The notes beneath the pieces were generated by a model that was not told the DNA's origin, searched no databases, and saw nothing but the letters and a program-made list of their open reading frames with translations. This document shows positions 35,410 through 44,439 of a stretch of DNA of 64,000 nucleotides, piece by piece. The DNA is from Skermanella mucosa (GTDB lineage Bacteria > Pseudomonadota > Alphaproteobacteria > Azospirillales > Azospirillaceae). Each line of letters begins with the position of its first letter. Position 1 is the stretch's first letter. Where the stretch lies: assembly GCF_016765655.2 (NCBI RefSeq), contig NZ_CP086106.1, forward strand, positions 4,081,001 to 4,145,000, given 5' to 3'. The translations under genes were made by a program, and so were the position numbers.

Positions 35410-37454
35410 CGCAGCATCACCATGTAGACGGCGATGCCGACCAGGGCCACGGTGGCGAACACGCTGGATACCACCGCCGCCGCCTGCCGGCCGGAACTTT
35501 CGGCGATCTCCGTGCGGTTCGCAATCTCCCGCTTCAGCTTCTCGACCTCCCGGCCGGCGATCTGGAACTCACGCCGCGCCCGGGCGAACTCGATCTCGTC
35601 CTTGCGGATCGCCGCCGGGTCGTCGATCAGCTTCAGCAGGCCCAGCAGGTTCCCCTCCGCCGCCGACCGGGCCGCCTCGCCGCGCAGCTTGGCGCGGTGC
35701 GCACGGCTGTGGAAGCGGTCGATCGCCGGGCCGATCAGGTCGATCATCCAGCCGCACAGGTTCGGCAGGCTGGCCGGCCCATAGCGCTTCTGCACCTCCG
35801 CCAGCACGTTGACCATGGCCGAGATGCGGCGGAGCGTCTCGCCGCTGGGCGTCGTCAGCGCGATCAGCCGCTCGTCCAGCTTGCGGTAGCGCGCGATCAG
35901 GAAGGCCGCGATGTGGCGGTCGATCGGTTCCCGCGGGCGGCCGGGCTGGCCCGCGACCTCCTCCAGCGCGGTCAGCAGCTCGTTGGCGCTGGTCACCATG
36001 TGGTTGCGGACCATGGGGCTGAAGCAGGGCTGCATCGGGTTCAGCTCGTACAGCACCCGCTCGATGCCGTAGCCGGAACCGAGCCGTTCCAGCAGGGTCC
36101 GCAGCGCGTCGAAGGTCTGGCTCAGGGGCACGTACTCGGCCTTGAACTCGGTCTGCATGCTGACCCAGAACATCGGCAGCTGGGCCGAGATCGCCTCGCC
36201 CAGCGCCTGGTAGCCCTCGTTGCGGGCGAAGGCCTCCGCCATGGCGGTCCCGAAGCCGTCGATCATGACCGCCTTCTGCTTGTACCGGATGGGTGCGGGC
36301 GGATCGAGCGCGATGCAGACCCGGGCGACCAGCCGCTCCTCGAAGTTGCCGCCCTTGTTGGCGCCGGCCGAATCGACCGCGGTCGCCACCGCCTCGGCGC
36401 GGCCCTCGTCGCCCAGGCTGCGGCGCAGCCAGCGGTCCAGGTCGCCGTTCTCGATCACCGGGACCGCCGCGGCGGGGCTCCTGGCGAAGACCCGCGCCAA
36501 TGCGCGGCAGTGCCAGTAGCTCGCCCCGGAAAACTCGAAGGGCCGCGCCGCCTTGCGCGGCACCTGGGGCTGCTTGGGGCTCAGCCGCCGGCCGCTCAGC
36601 CAGAGATCAAGGTCGTTCAGGGTCCAGCGCATCTTCGGATCGTCGGCCAGCAGCCCGCGCAGCGGCTCCATCAGGTTGAGCGACAGCCGCGCCGTGCCGA
36701 CCAGAGCCGGATATGTCCCGCGGTCCAGCTTGGCCTGGAGCACCGCCTCGTCGTCCAGGTGACGCACCGGGTTGCGGCCCAGGAACAGCAGCAGGATGGA
36801 CACCCCCAGCGCGTAGAGATCGTCGGCGGTGGTCCCGGCCCCCCGCCCCGACGGCTGCGCCATGCTTCGCTCGATCGTCAGGAACAGCGGCACCTGGCCG
36901 AAGGAGGTCACGGTCGAGACGCATTCGCCGAGCATCACGCCCGCCGTTCCCTGGTCGCGCAGGAAGATGTTGGTCGGACGGATGTCGCCGTGGACGATGC
37001 CCCGGCTGGACAGCTCGCGGAGCGCCGAGGCGAGCGGCTGGATCACCGCGCGGGTGATCTGCTCCTCCGTCATCTGCTCGCGGGTGTCGTTCAGGCTGTT
37101 CATCAGCCGGCGCCCGCCGGGATTCTCCAGGATGAAGACGATCCGCTTCAACCCGTCGAGCGGCCAGTCGACCACGCCCCACTCGACCATGCGCATCAGG
37201 GCGACATGCTCGACGCCGCGGATGCCGGACAGCAGGTCCATCCGGGCCGGCACCCCAGCCGTCGCGACGATCGCGAAGACTTCCATCCTGCGGTCGCGGA
37301 GCGCGCGCACGGCATAGGCCTTGCCGGCCGGCCCGTCCAGGGCGGGTAGCGGGTTCCCGGGCTGTATCTCGAATCGCCCGGCAAGCGAGACGGGTTCGAC
37401 GTCGCGGCCGGCGAGGCCGGATCCAGGGGCGGTGGCTTGGGCGGCGGTCGCCAT
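35406..37454 (-). CDS. Membrane-anchored protein-kinase-like protein, probable pseudokinase
   Basis: 682 residues from the ATG at 37454; an in-frame TTG at 37505 is an alternative start. A kinase-like domain fills about residues 40-300. The catalytic-loop equivalent is VHGDIRPTNIFL (about 154-165), with Asp and Asn retained. The metal-binding DFG is replaced by a Leu-Gly-Glu stretch, and no glycine loop or catalytic Lys is evident. A large helical region follows, then a charged coiled coil (EFARARREFQIAGREVEKLK) and one C-terminal membrane segment (about 658-680). It is probably tail-anchored with its domains in the cytoplasm, acting as a regulator rather than an enzyme. Confidence 0.75.
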   Translation of the reverse strand: MATAAQATAPGSGLAGRDVEPVSLAGRFEIQPGNPLPALDGPAGKAYAVRALRDRRMEVFAIVATAGVPARMDLLSGIRGVEHVALMRMVEWGVVDWPLDGLKRIVFILENPGGRRLMNSLNDTREQMTEEQITRAVIQPLASALRELSSRGIVHGDIRPTNIFLRDQGTAGVMLGECVSTVTSFGQVPLFLTIERSMAQPSGRGAGTTADDLYALGVSILLLFLGRNPVRHLDDEAVLQAKLDRGTYPALVGTARLSLNLMEPLRGLLADDPKMRWTLNDLDLWLSGRRLSPKQPQVPRKAARPFEFSGASYWHCRALARVFARSPAAAVPVIENGDLDRWLRRSLGDEGRAEAVATAVDSAGANKGGNFEERLVARVCIALDPPAPIRYKQKAVMIDGFGTAMAEAFARNEGYQALGEAISAQLPMFWVSMQTEFKAEYVPLSQTFDALRTLLERLGSGYGIERVLYELNPMQPCFSPMVRNHMVTSANELLTALEEVAGQPGRPREPIDRHIAAFLIARYRKLDERLIALTTPSGETLRRISAMVNVLAEVQKRYGPASLPNLCGWMIDLIGPAIDRFHSRAHRAKLRGEAARSAAEGNLLGLLKLIDDPAAIRKDEIEFARARREFQIAGREVEKLKREIANRTEIAESSGRQAAAVVSSVFATVALVGIAVYMVMLR

Positions 37455-37784
37455 CAGGTCGCAGGAGTCCCGGCATGCAAACAGCTCTGGACCAGCTTGG
37501 CCCAACGACCGATAAGGAAGCGTTAAGGGCTTTCACCTGGAACCGATGCGACCTGGCCCGACCGGTCGGGTTACGCTGGCAACCAAATCCCATCCATGGC
37601 GTTTATTGTCACCATTTTATCCGAAGAACACGGCTACGGTGCCATATTGGCTCCTGCGGCGCTGAACCGACAGCCTGTACGAAACTCGACCGATGGGCCG
37701 CCGTCCCGAGAGGATGTCGGCCCCGAGACCGCGAAGACCGGCGCCGCGTGACGTGCGCGCCCAAGAACTGGAGGCACCAGAACC
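37455..37784. other. Divergent intergenic region
   Basis: 330 bases between the start of the kinase-like gene (minus) and the peptide-transport binding protein (plus). It must hold both promoters. A locally AT-richer piece lies at 37600-37625. No operator, terminator or RNA was recognised. Confidence 0.4.
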
Positions 37785-39383
37785 ATGGTAAAGCGCACCG
37801 ATGGGAGCTTTCCCGCCACTACCCTGCCGGGCCTGACGGCCGCAGGCTCCACCCGCCGCCAGTTCCTCGCCGGAGCGTCGTCGCTGGCGCTGGGGGCCGC
37901 CCTCGGGCTGGCCGGAACGGCGGCATGGACCCTCCCGGCATCCGCGCAGGGCACGCCCCGGCGCGGCGGCTCGCTCAAGATCGCGGTCCCGGCCGCCACC
38001 TCGATCGACCCGGTCCGGCTGAACAGCTCGGGCGGCATCGCGATCGTCCAGCAGGTCGCGGAATACCTCGTCTATGCCGAGCCCGACCTGACCCTGCGCC
38101 CGGTGCTGGCGACCTCGTGGGAGCCGAGCGAGGACGGCAAGGTCTGGACCTTCGCGCTGCGCCAGGGGGTCAAGTTCCACGACGGGCGCCCGCTGACCGC
38201 CGACGACGTGGTCGCCACCTTCCAGCGGCTGGTCGATCCGGCCAACGCGTCCCCGGCCGCCGGCGCCATGCCGTTCCTGAAGAAGGAGGGCGTCGCCAAG
38301 GTGGACGACCATACCGTCCGCTTCACGCTCGACCGGCCGATCGGGACGTTCCCCTATTTCACCCACACCTATAACTGCGTGATCCTGCCCGCCGACTACG
38401 CCGGCAATTTCGCCGAGAAACCGATCGGCACCGGGCCGTTCAAGCTGGTCTCCTACCGGCCCCAGGAAGGGGCGAAGTTCGAGCGCAACGCCGACTATTG
38501 GGATCAGCCCAAGCCCTATCTGGACAGGCTGGAGATCCAGACCTTCGAATCGCCGCAGCCCATGGTGCTGGCCCTCCAGTCCGGCGACGTCCAGGTGGTC
38601 CAGCAGCTCAGCTACATCGACGCCCAGGGCATCCGGAGCGACAACAACATCACCCTGATCCAGGCCGACGCCGCCGACCACCGGCAGCTCTGCATGCGCA
38701 CCGACATGAAGCCGTTCGACGACAAGCGGGTCCGACAGGCCGTCGCCCTCTGCTTCGACCGCCCGGCCATGGTGCGGGGCCTGCTGGGCGGCTTGGCCGA
38801 CGTGGCGAACGACCACCCCATCGCGCCCATATATCCCGAGCAGATCGAGCTGGCGCAGCGCCAGGCCAACGTCGCCCAGGCACGCCAGCTGCTGGCCGAC
38901 GCCGGATATCCCCAGGGCTTCCCGATCGACCTCTACACCCACCAGTACCTGGAGCTGCCGCAGTTCGCGGCGCTGGCCCAGCAGATGCTGGCGCCCGCCG
39001 GGATCAAGGTCAATCTCAAGGTCGAGCCGACCAACCTCTATTACAACCATTGGACGGAGGTCAGCTTCGGCCTGACCGACTGGACCAGCCGACCGGTCGC
39101 GGCCCAGATCCTGGCGCAGTCGTTCCGCGGCTCCGCCGAATGGAACGCCGCCCACTGGAAGAACGAGGCGTTCGACGCCCTGCTCGCCCGGTTCGAGGCG
39201 GAACCGGACGTGGAGCGGCGCGGCAAGCTGGGCTCCGAGATGGCGGCGATCCTCAACGACGAGGTCCCGGCCGTCATCGCCTATTTCAACAAGAACCTGC
39301 GGGCGGCCCGCACCAACGTGAAAGGCCTGACCGGCAGCATGTCCAACTATCTCGACATGACCCGGACCTGGCTGGACGCCTGA
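37785..39383 (+). CDS. Peptide/nickel-type ABC transporter binding protein, Tat-exported
   Basis: 532 residues. A twin-arginine signal is clear: STRRQFLAGASSLALG at about residues 22-37, with cleavage after ASA near residue 55. The mature protein has the SBP_bac_5 pattern: WTFALRQGVKFHDGRPLTADDVVATF (read in two pieces), then VRQAVALCFDRPAMV and EVPAVIAYFNKNLRA. The family binds di- or oligopeptides, opines, nickel or other solutes. First gene of a five-gene operon. Export in folded form is unusual but known for this family. Confidence 0.9.
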   Translation: MVKRTDGSFPATTLPGLTAAGSTRRQFLAGASSLALGAALGLAGTAAWTLPASAQGTPRRGGSLKIAVPAATSIDPVRLNSSGGIAIVQQVAEYLVYAEPDLTLRPVLATSWEPSEDGKVWTFALRQGVKFHDGRPLTADDVVATFQRLVDPANASPAAGAMPFLKKEGVAKVDDHTVRFTLDRPIGTFPYFTHTYNCVILPADYAGNFAEKPIGTGPFKLVSYRPQEGAKFERNADYWDQPKPYLDRLEIQTFESPQPMVLALQSGDVQVVQQLSYIDAQGIRSDNNITLIQADAADHRQLCMRTDMKPFDDKRVRQAVALCFDRPAMVRGLLGGLADVANDHPIAPIYPEQIELAQRQANVAQARQLLADAGYPQGFPIDLYTHQYLELPQFAALAQQMLAPAGIKVNLKVEPTNLYYNHWTEVSFGLTDWTSRPVAAQILAQSFRGSAEWNAAHWKNEAFDALLARFEAEPDVERRGKLGSEMAAILNDEVPAVIAYFNKNLRAARTNVKGLTGSMSNYLDMTRTWLDA

Positions 39384-39393
39384 GGGGGCGGGC

Positions 39394-40350
39394 ATGCTGC
39401 GCTTCTTCGGGCGCCGCGTCCTGCTGGTCCTGGTGACGCTGGCGGTGGCGTCGGTCCTGATCTTCGCCATCACCAACGTGCTACCCGGCGATGTCGGCCG
39501 GATCATCCTGGGACCCTTCGCGCCCCAGGACGCGGTCGAGCGGCTGAACGCCGAGCTGGGGGCCGACCGGCCGGTGGCGGTCCGCTATGCCGAGTGGCTG
39601 GCCGGCGTGGTCCGGGGCGACTGGGGGCGGTCCTACGCCTTCGATACCGCCGTCTTCCCCCTGGTGGCGGAACGGCTCGGCCGATCCCTCCTGCTGGCTG
39701 GCAGCGGACTGGCCGTGCTGGTCCCGCTGGCGGTCGCGGCCGGCGTCGCCGCCGCGCGGCGGGAGGGCGGGCTGTTCGACCGCGTGCTGTCGGTGGTCGG
39801 GCTGGCGGTCGGGGCCCTGCCCGAATTCGTCACCGGCGTCTTCCTGATCCTGGTGTTCGGCATCTGGCTGGGATGGCTGCCGATCCAGGCGCTGCCGCCC
39901 GAGGGCACCGGACCGCTGACCGTGGCGGCCCATCTGGTGCTGCCGGTCGGTTGCCTGGTGCTGCTGCTGTTCGCCTATCTGTTCCGCATGACCCGGGCCA
40001 GCATGATCGAGGCGCTGGCGTCGGACTATACGAGGACCGCCGTGCTGAAGGGCCTGCCGCAGCGCACCGTGATCCGGCGCCACGTGCTGCGCAACGCGCT
40101 GCTGCCGACCATCACGGTGGTCGGCGCCCAGATCGGCTGGCTGGTCGGCGGGCTGGTGGTGGTCGAGACGCTGTTCAAGTATCCCGGCATCGGCAGCCTG
40201 ATCCATTTCGCCGCGACCAACAAGGACATCCCCTTGCTGGTCGGCTGCTCGCTCGCCATCACCTTCGTGTTCGCCCTGGGCAACCTGGCGGCGGATCTTC
40301 TCTATGCCGCGTTGAATCCAAGGGTACGCCATGGCCGTAACGCTCACTGA
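39394..40350 (+). CDS. Peptide-type ABC transporter permease (DppB-like)
   Basis: 318 residues with six membrane segments. N-terminal LRFFGRRVLLVLVTLAVASV and the EAA-type loop ALASDYTRTAVLKGLPQRTV identify the DppB/OppB family. An 80-100 residue periplasmic loop lies after the first segment, as usual. It pairs with the next gene product, whose start lies inside its 3' end. Confidence 0.92.
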   Translation: MLRFFGRRVLLVLVTLAVASVLIFAITNVLPGDVGRIILGPFAPQDAVERLNAELGADRPVAVRYAEWLAGVVRGDWGRSYAFDTAVFPLVAERLGRSLLLAGSGLAVLVPLAVAAGVAAARREGGLFDRVLSVVGLAVGALPEFVTGVFLILVFGIWLGWLPIQALPPEGTGPLTVAAHLVLPVGCLVLLLFAYLFRMTRASMIEALASDYTRTAVLKGLPQRTVIRRHVLRNALLPTITVVGAQIGWLVGGLVVVETLFKYPGIGSLIHFAATNKDIPLLVGCSLAITFVFALGNLAADLLYAALNPRVRHGRNAH

Positions 40351-41215
40351 CCAACGGAGCCGGGACCAACGGAGCCGGGACCGACGGGGCCGGGACCGAC
40401 GGAGCCGCATGTCGATGCCGCGCGGCGCGGTATCGCTCGGCATCGGGTCGCTGATGATCCTGGTCTGGGTGGTGACCGCCCTGGGCGCCTCCTGGATCGC
40501 CCCCTACCCGCCCGCCGAGATCGACTTCCTGGCGATCTCCCAGCCGCCCTCGGCCGCCCACTGGTTCGGCACCGACCAGCTCGGCCGCGACATCCTGAGC
40601 CGGGTGATCCATGGCGGCGCCTATGTGCTGACCATAGCGCCGGCGGCGACGCTGCTGGGGCTGGCCCTGGGCGCGGCGATCGGCCTTGCCACCGCCTGGT
40701 TCGGGTCCTGGGTCGACGAGGTGGTGATGCGCGTGCTGGACGCCGTCATGGCCTTTCCGATCGTCATCCTGGCGATGCTGGCGCTGACCTTCCTGGGCGC
40801 CGGGACCGGCAACGTGGTGCTGGTGATCGGGCTGGTGTTCGCGCCGCTGATCGCCCGCACCGTGCGGGCATCGGCCCTGGTCGAGGCCCGCAAGGAATAT
40901 GTCATGGCGGCCCAGCTCCGCGGCGAGGGCGCCCTCTACATCATGGTGATGGAGCTGCTGCCCAACGTGCGCGGGCCGCTGATCGTCGAAGGGACGGTCC
41001 GGCTCGGCTACGCCGTCTTCACCTCCGCGACGCTGGGCTTCCTGGGCCTGGGCGTCCAGCCGCCGACCCCCGACTGGGGCCTGATGGTCAGCGAAAACCA
41101 GGCGCTGCTGACCACCGCCCCCTGGACCGTCCTGTTTCCAGCCCTGGCGATCGCCTGGGTGGTGGTCGCCATCGGGCTGGCCGCCGACGGGCTTAAGGAA
41201 TATCTGGAGCCGTGA
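40331..41215 (+). CDS. Peptide-type ABC transporter permease (DppC-like)
   Basis: 294 residues from 40331, or 268 from the ATG at 40409. DppC/OppC features: HWFGTDQLGRDILSRVIHGG, the EAA loop EARKEYVMAAQLRGEG, and LGFLGLGVQPPTPDWG. If the upstream start is used, the first 26 residues contain four copies of an Asp-(Gln/Arg)-Arg-(Ser/Gly)-Arg unit encoded by a tandem repeat. The downstream start would leave the repeats untranslated in this frame. The stop overlaps the GTG start of the ATPase gene. Confidence 0.9.
   Translation: MAVTLTDQRSRDQRSRDRRGRDRRSRMSMPRGAVSLGIGSLMILVWVVTALGASWIAPYPPAEIDFLAISQPPSAAHWFGTDQLGRDILSRVIHGGAYVLTIAPAATLLGLALGAAIGLATAWFGSWVDEVVMRVLDAVMAFPIVILAMLALTFLGAGTGNVVLVIGLVFAPLIARTVRASALVEARKEYVMAAQLRGEGALYIMVMELLPNVRGPLIVEGTVRLGYAVFTSATLGFLGLGVQPPTPDWGLMVSENQALLTTAPWTVLFPALAIAWVVVAIGLAADGLKEYLEP
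40349..40408 (+). repeat. Four 15-bp tandem repeats at the start of the DppC-like gene
   Basis: Four head-to-tail units occupy 40349-40363, 40364-40378, 40379-40393 and 40394-40408. The first two are identical (GACCAACGGAGCCGG) and the others differ by one to three bases. The unit length is a multiple of three, so copy changes keep frame. They lie between two possible start codons. Confidence 0.9.
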
Positions 41216-43281
41216 CCTCATCCGCCCCCCTGCTCGAACTCGACCAAGTCACCATCAGCTACCGCCGCCGACGCGACCAGGTCGATGCCGTCCGCGGCGT
41301 CTCGCTGGTGATTCAGCCCGGCGAAGCCTATGGGCTGGTCGGCGAATCCGGCTGCGGCAAGTCCACGCTCGCCATGGCCGTGATGCGCCACCTGCCGAAG
41401 AACGGCATCTTGAGTGGCGGCCATGTCCTGTTCGAGGGCCGCGACCTGTTCCGGCTCGGCGAGGCGGAGTTGCGCCGGGTGCGCGGCGGCCGCATCGCCA
41501 TGGTCTACCAGAACCCCGGCGGCGCGCTGAACCCCACCCTGCGGATCGGCGAGCAGGTGGCCGAGGTGTTCCGCCTGCACGCCGGCATGAACCGCCGGAA
41601 CGCCGCCGAGGCGGCGCTCGGCATGCTGCGCCGGGTGCGGATCGCCGACCCGGAGCGGGTCGCGGGCCTGTACCCCTATCAGCTCTCCGGCGGGATGCAG
41701 CAGCGCGCGGTGATCGCCATGGCGCTCGCCACCGATCCGGCCCTGCTGGTCCTGGACGAGCCGACGACCGCGCTGGACGCGACTGTCCAGGCCGACATCC
41801 TGGACCTGTTCGCCGACCTGCGGGGGGAGATGAACGCCGCCATCCTGTTCATCAGCCACAACCTGGCCGTGGTCCAGCAGGTCTGCGACCGCATCGGCGT
41901 GATGTACGCCGGCGAGCTGATCGAACAGGGCAAGGTCTCGGAGGTGTTCAAGCGGCCGCGACATCCCTATACCGCGGCGCTGTTCGACTGCATCCCCGAT
42001 TTCGGCGTGCGCAAGCGCGACCGCCGGCTGGCCGGGATCGCCGGCGGCGTACCGGACCTGGCCGACCTGGGCACCGGCTGCCTGTACGAGCCGCGCTGCC
42101 TGATCTCCCGCCAGGTCTGCCGGGTCGAGCATCCCGACCTGCTGCGCGCCGGCACCCGGCACCTCAGCCGCTGCTTCTTCCATGGCGAGACCCCGGCGCC
42201 CGGCAGCGCCGCCCGCGGCCGACCGGAGCCGGTGCCGGAGCCGATCCAGGGCATGCCGCTTCTCAGCCTTGCCAGCGTCGGGCGGCGCTTCGGCCGCGCC
42301 CACATCCTCAAGGACATCGACCTGGAGATCGCGCCGGGCGAGACCTTCGGGCTGGTCGGCGAATCCGGCAGCGGCAAGTCCACGCTGGCCAAGGTGATCG
42401 CCGGGCTGGTGCCGCCCAGCGCCGGGACCGTGGCCCTGGCCGGCGAGCGGGTGGCGGGACAGGCCGGCCGGCGCACCCGGCGGCAGCGCCGCGACGTGCA
42501 GATGGTGTTCCAGACGCCGGACACGACGCTCAACCCGCGCAAGCGCGTCGCCTCGATCCTGGGCCGCGCGGTCCGGGTGCTGGCCGGCCTGGGCGGGCGG
42601 CGGAAGCGCGACCGCTCGGCGGCCCTGCTGGGCGACGTGCAGCTGCCGGCGGAAATGATGGGCGCCACCCCGGACCGGCTGTCCGGCGGCCAGCGCCAGC
42701 GGGTCGCCATCGCCCGGGCCTTCGCCGGCGACCCCCGGCTGGTGATCCTGGACGAGCCGACCTCCGCCCTGGACGTGTCGGTCCAGGCGTCGATCCTGAA
42801 CCTGCTGCTCGACCTCCAGCGGGAAAGCCAGGCGGCCTACTTGTTCATCTCCCACGATCTGGCTGTGGTCCGCTACCTGTCGGATCGGATCGGCGTGATG
42901 TATCTGGGCGAGCTGGTGGAGGTCGGGCCGACCGAGCGGGTGTTCCGGCCGCCCTTCCATCCCTACACCCAGGCGCTGATCGAGGCGGTGCCCCGGCTCG
43001 GCGCCGCCGCCCCGGAGCGCGCGGTGAGCCTGGACAGGCCGGCGCCGAGCCCGGCGGACCGGCCCGAAGGCTGCCCGTTCCAAACCCGGTGCCCGCGGGC
43101 GTATGATAAGTGCCGGAACGAGGCGCCGCCCTGGCGCGACGCGGGAGGGGGACACATGATCCGGTGCTGGGTGGCGCTCGACGCGTTGGAGGCGTCACAG
43201 GTGGCAGGGATGTCGGCGACGCGGAAACCCAGGCGCGCCGGAGCGCCGCAGGCGTCCCTGCCGATCGGCCGGCGCCCATGA
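41212..43281 (+). CDS. Fused peptide-type ABC ATPases (DppD-DppF)
   Basis: 689 residues with two complete ATPase domains. First: Walker A GESGCGKST, signature LSGGMQQRAVIAMALA, Walker B LLVLDEPTTALD, and an oligopeptide-type C-terminal Cys cluster (GCLYEPRC...QVC...C). Second (from about residue 345): [36 protein letters not shown], and a second Cys cluster (CPFQTRCPRAYDKC). The clusters are typical of the oligo_HPY tail and may bind Fe-S. The GTG start overlaps the permease stop. Single-chain DppDF fusions are known. Confidence 0.93.
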   Translation: MTSSAPLLELDQVTISYRRRRDQVDAVRGVSLVIQPGEAYGLVGESGCGKSTLAMAVMRHLPKNGILSGGHVLFEGRDLFRLGEAELRRVRGGRIAMVYQNPGGALNPTLRIGEQVAEVFRLHAGMNRRNAAEAALGMLRRVRIADPERVAGLYPYQLSGGMQQRAVIAMALATDPALLVLDEPTTALDATVQADILDLFADLRGEMNAAILFISHNLAVVQQVCDRIGVMYAGELIEQGKVSEVFKRPRHPYTAALFDCIPDFGVRKRDRRLAGIAGGVPDLADLGTGCLYEPRCLISRQVCRVEHPDLLRAGTRHLSRCFFHGETPAPGSAARGRPEPVPEPIQGMPLLSLASVGRRFGRAHILKDIDLEIAPGETFGLVGESGSGKSTLAKVIAGLVPPSAGTVALAGERVAGQAGRRTRRQRRDVQMVFQTPDTTLNPRKRVASILGRAVRVLAGLGGRRKRDRSAALLGDVQLPAEMMGATPDRLSGGQRQRVAIARAFAGDPRLVILDEPTSALDVSVQASILNLLLDLQRESQAAYLFISHDLAVVRYLSDRIGVMYLGELVEVGPTERVFRPPFHPYTQALIEAVPRLGAAAPERAVSLDRPAPSPADRPEGCPFQTRCPRAYDKCRNEAPPWRDAGGGHMIRCWVALDALEASQVAGMSATRKPRRAGAPQASLPIGRRP

Positions 43282-44132
43282 ATCCTGCTGGCGCGGGCTC
43301 CCAAGCAGCACCCATCGCCCTCGCCGTCCGGCGTGCCTCCCTGCCGATGTACGACCTGCCGGAACTGCGGGACGCCCACGCGGCCCTGTGGAACGCCGTG
43401 GCGGGACACATGGACGAGGCCGGGCTTGACGGGGTGCCCGGCCTGCTGACCTTCGACGGCGAGCCGGCCGACCTGTGGCAGGCGCCCGACCTCTTCCTCA
43501 GCCAGACCTGCGGTCTGCCGCTGGTGACCCGGCTGGGCGGGATGGTCAGGGTCGTGGCGACGCCGCGCTACCGGGCGCCGGGATGCAGCGGCAGCCGCCA
43601 CCGCGGCTTCATCGTCGTCGGCGCCGACAGCCCGGTTCAGCGGTTGGTCGAACTGCGCGGCAGCCGCTGCGTGATCAACGGCTGGGACAGCAACACCGGC
43701 ATGAACATGCTGCGCGCGGCGGTCGCCCCCCTGGCCCGGGACGGACGCTTCTTCGGCTCGGTCTCGGTCAGCGGCAGCCATCTGGCGAGCCTGAACCAAG
43801 TGGCCGACGGCGACGCCGACGTGGCTGCGGTGGATTGCGTGACCTTCGCCCATCTCAGCCGCCACCGGGCAAGCCTGGTGGAAGGCGTGCGTGTCCTCGC
43901 CGTCACGGCAGCCACGCCCTGCCTCCCGCTGGTCACCGCGGCCGGCACCGACGACGAAACGCTGGCCGCCCTGCGGGCAGCGCTCCAGGCTGCTGCGGCG
44001 TCACCCGGCCTATTGGCAGTGCGCGCCGAACTGCTGCTCGACGGCTTCGACTTCCTGCCCGACCGGGCCTACCGGGCCGTCACCGGCTTGGCGGCCCAGG
44101 CCGCGGCGGTGGGGTATCCGGAGCTGGCGTGA
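43278..44132 (+). CDS. PhnD-like (phosphonate/phosphite-type) binding protein without signal peptide
   Basis: 284 residues from the ATG at 43278, overlapping the ATPase stop (ATGA). It resembles PF12974-type binding proteins: an initial LPMYDLPE strand, TQTCGLPL-like SQTCGLPLVTRLGG, GFIVVGADSPVQRLVELRG, NGWDSNTGMNMLRAA, and ADVAAVDCVTFAHL. No hydrophobic signal is seen at the N-terminus, so it may be cytoplasmic and act as a ligand sensor or enzyme-like domain. Last gene of the peptide-type ABC operon. A non-standard start further upstream that adds a signal was not found. Confidence 0.8.
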   Translation: MNPAGAGSQAAPIALAVRRASLPMYDLPELRDAHAALWNAVAGHMDEAGLDGVPGLLTFDGEPADLWQAPDLFLSQTCGLPLVTRLGGMVRVVATPRYRAPGCSGSRHRGFIVVGADSPVQRLVELRGSRCVINGWDSNTGMNMLRAAVAPLARDGRFFGSVSVSGSHLASLNQVADGDADVAAVDCVTFAHLSRHRASLVEGVRVLAVTAATPCLPLVTAAGTDDETLAALRAALQAAAASPGLLAVRAELLLDGFDFLPDRAYRAVTGLAAQAAAVGYPELA

Positions 44133-44287
44133 GGGGGGCGGGTTTGCGAAGACCCTGTTTCGATATCGAAAATGGAATCGTCACTACCATGATCGTTATC
44201 GATGTCCGATCGAGAGTAGCAGCTTATGTCGGATTCGATCACGATCTCACGGGCGTTCCACCAGCCTGCCCTTCCACTCGTCGCGAT

Positions 44288-44389
44288 GCGTTGGGCCACG
44301 GCCCAACCTACGGTTCGATGCAGGGCCGGTTCGATGCAGGGCGGAGGTGATGCAAACCGTCGATCGTAGGTTGGGCCGTGGCCCAACGC
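44288..44389. repeat. REP-like doublet: 25-bp perfect inverted repeat around a direct repeat
   Basis: Arms at 44288-44312 and 44365-44389 are exact reverse complements over 25 bases. Each arm is itself palindromic (TTGGGCC-x-GGCCCAA type). Between them a 16-base unit, CGGTTCGATGCAGGGC, is repeated head to tail (44311-44326 and 44327-44342). The unit lies in the 300-base gap after the PhnD-like gene, where no gene is seen. This is the layout of REP/BIME elements. Confidence 0.85.
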
Positions 44390-44439
44390 AACGACCCGCC
44401 TGTAACAGCCGGGTCAGGCTGATCGGGTACCGCTTTCGA

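Noticed and set aside
40349-40408. CRISPR-like array
   Set aside because: Units are 15 bases and contiguous with no spacers; a simple tandem repeat. No CRISPR array or cas gene was seen anywhere in the window.
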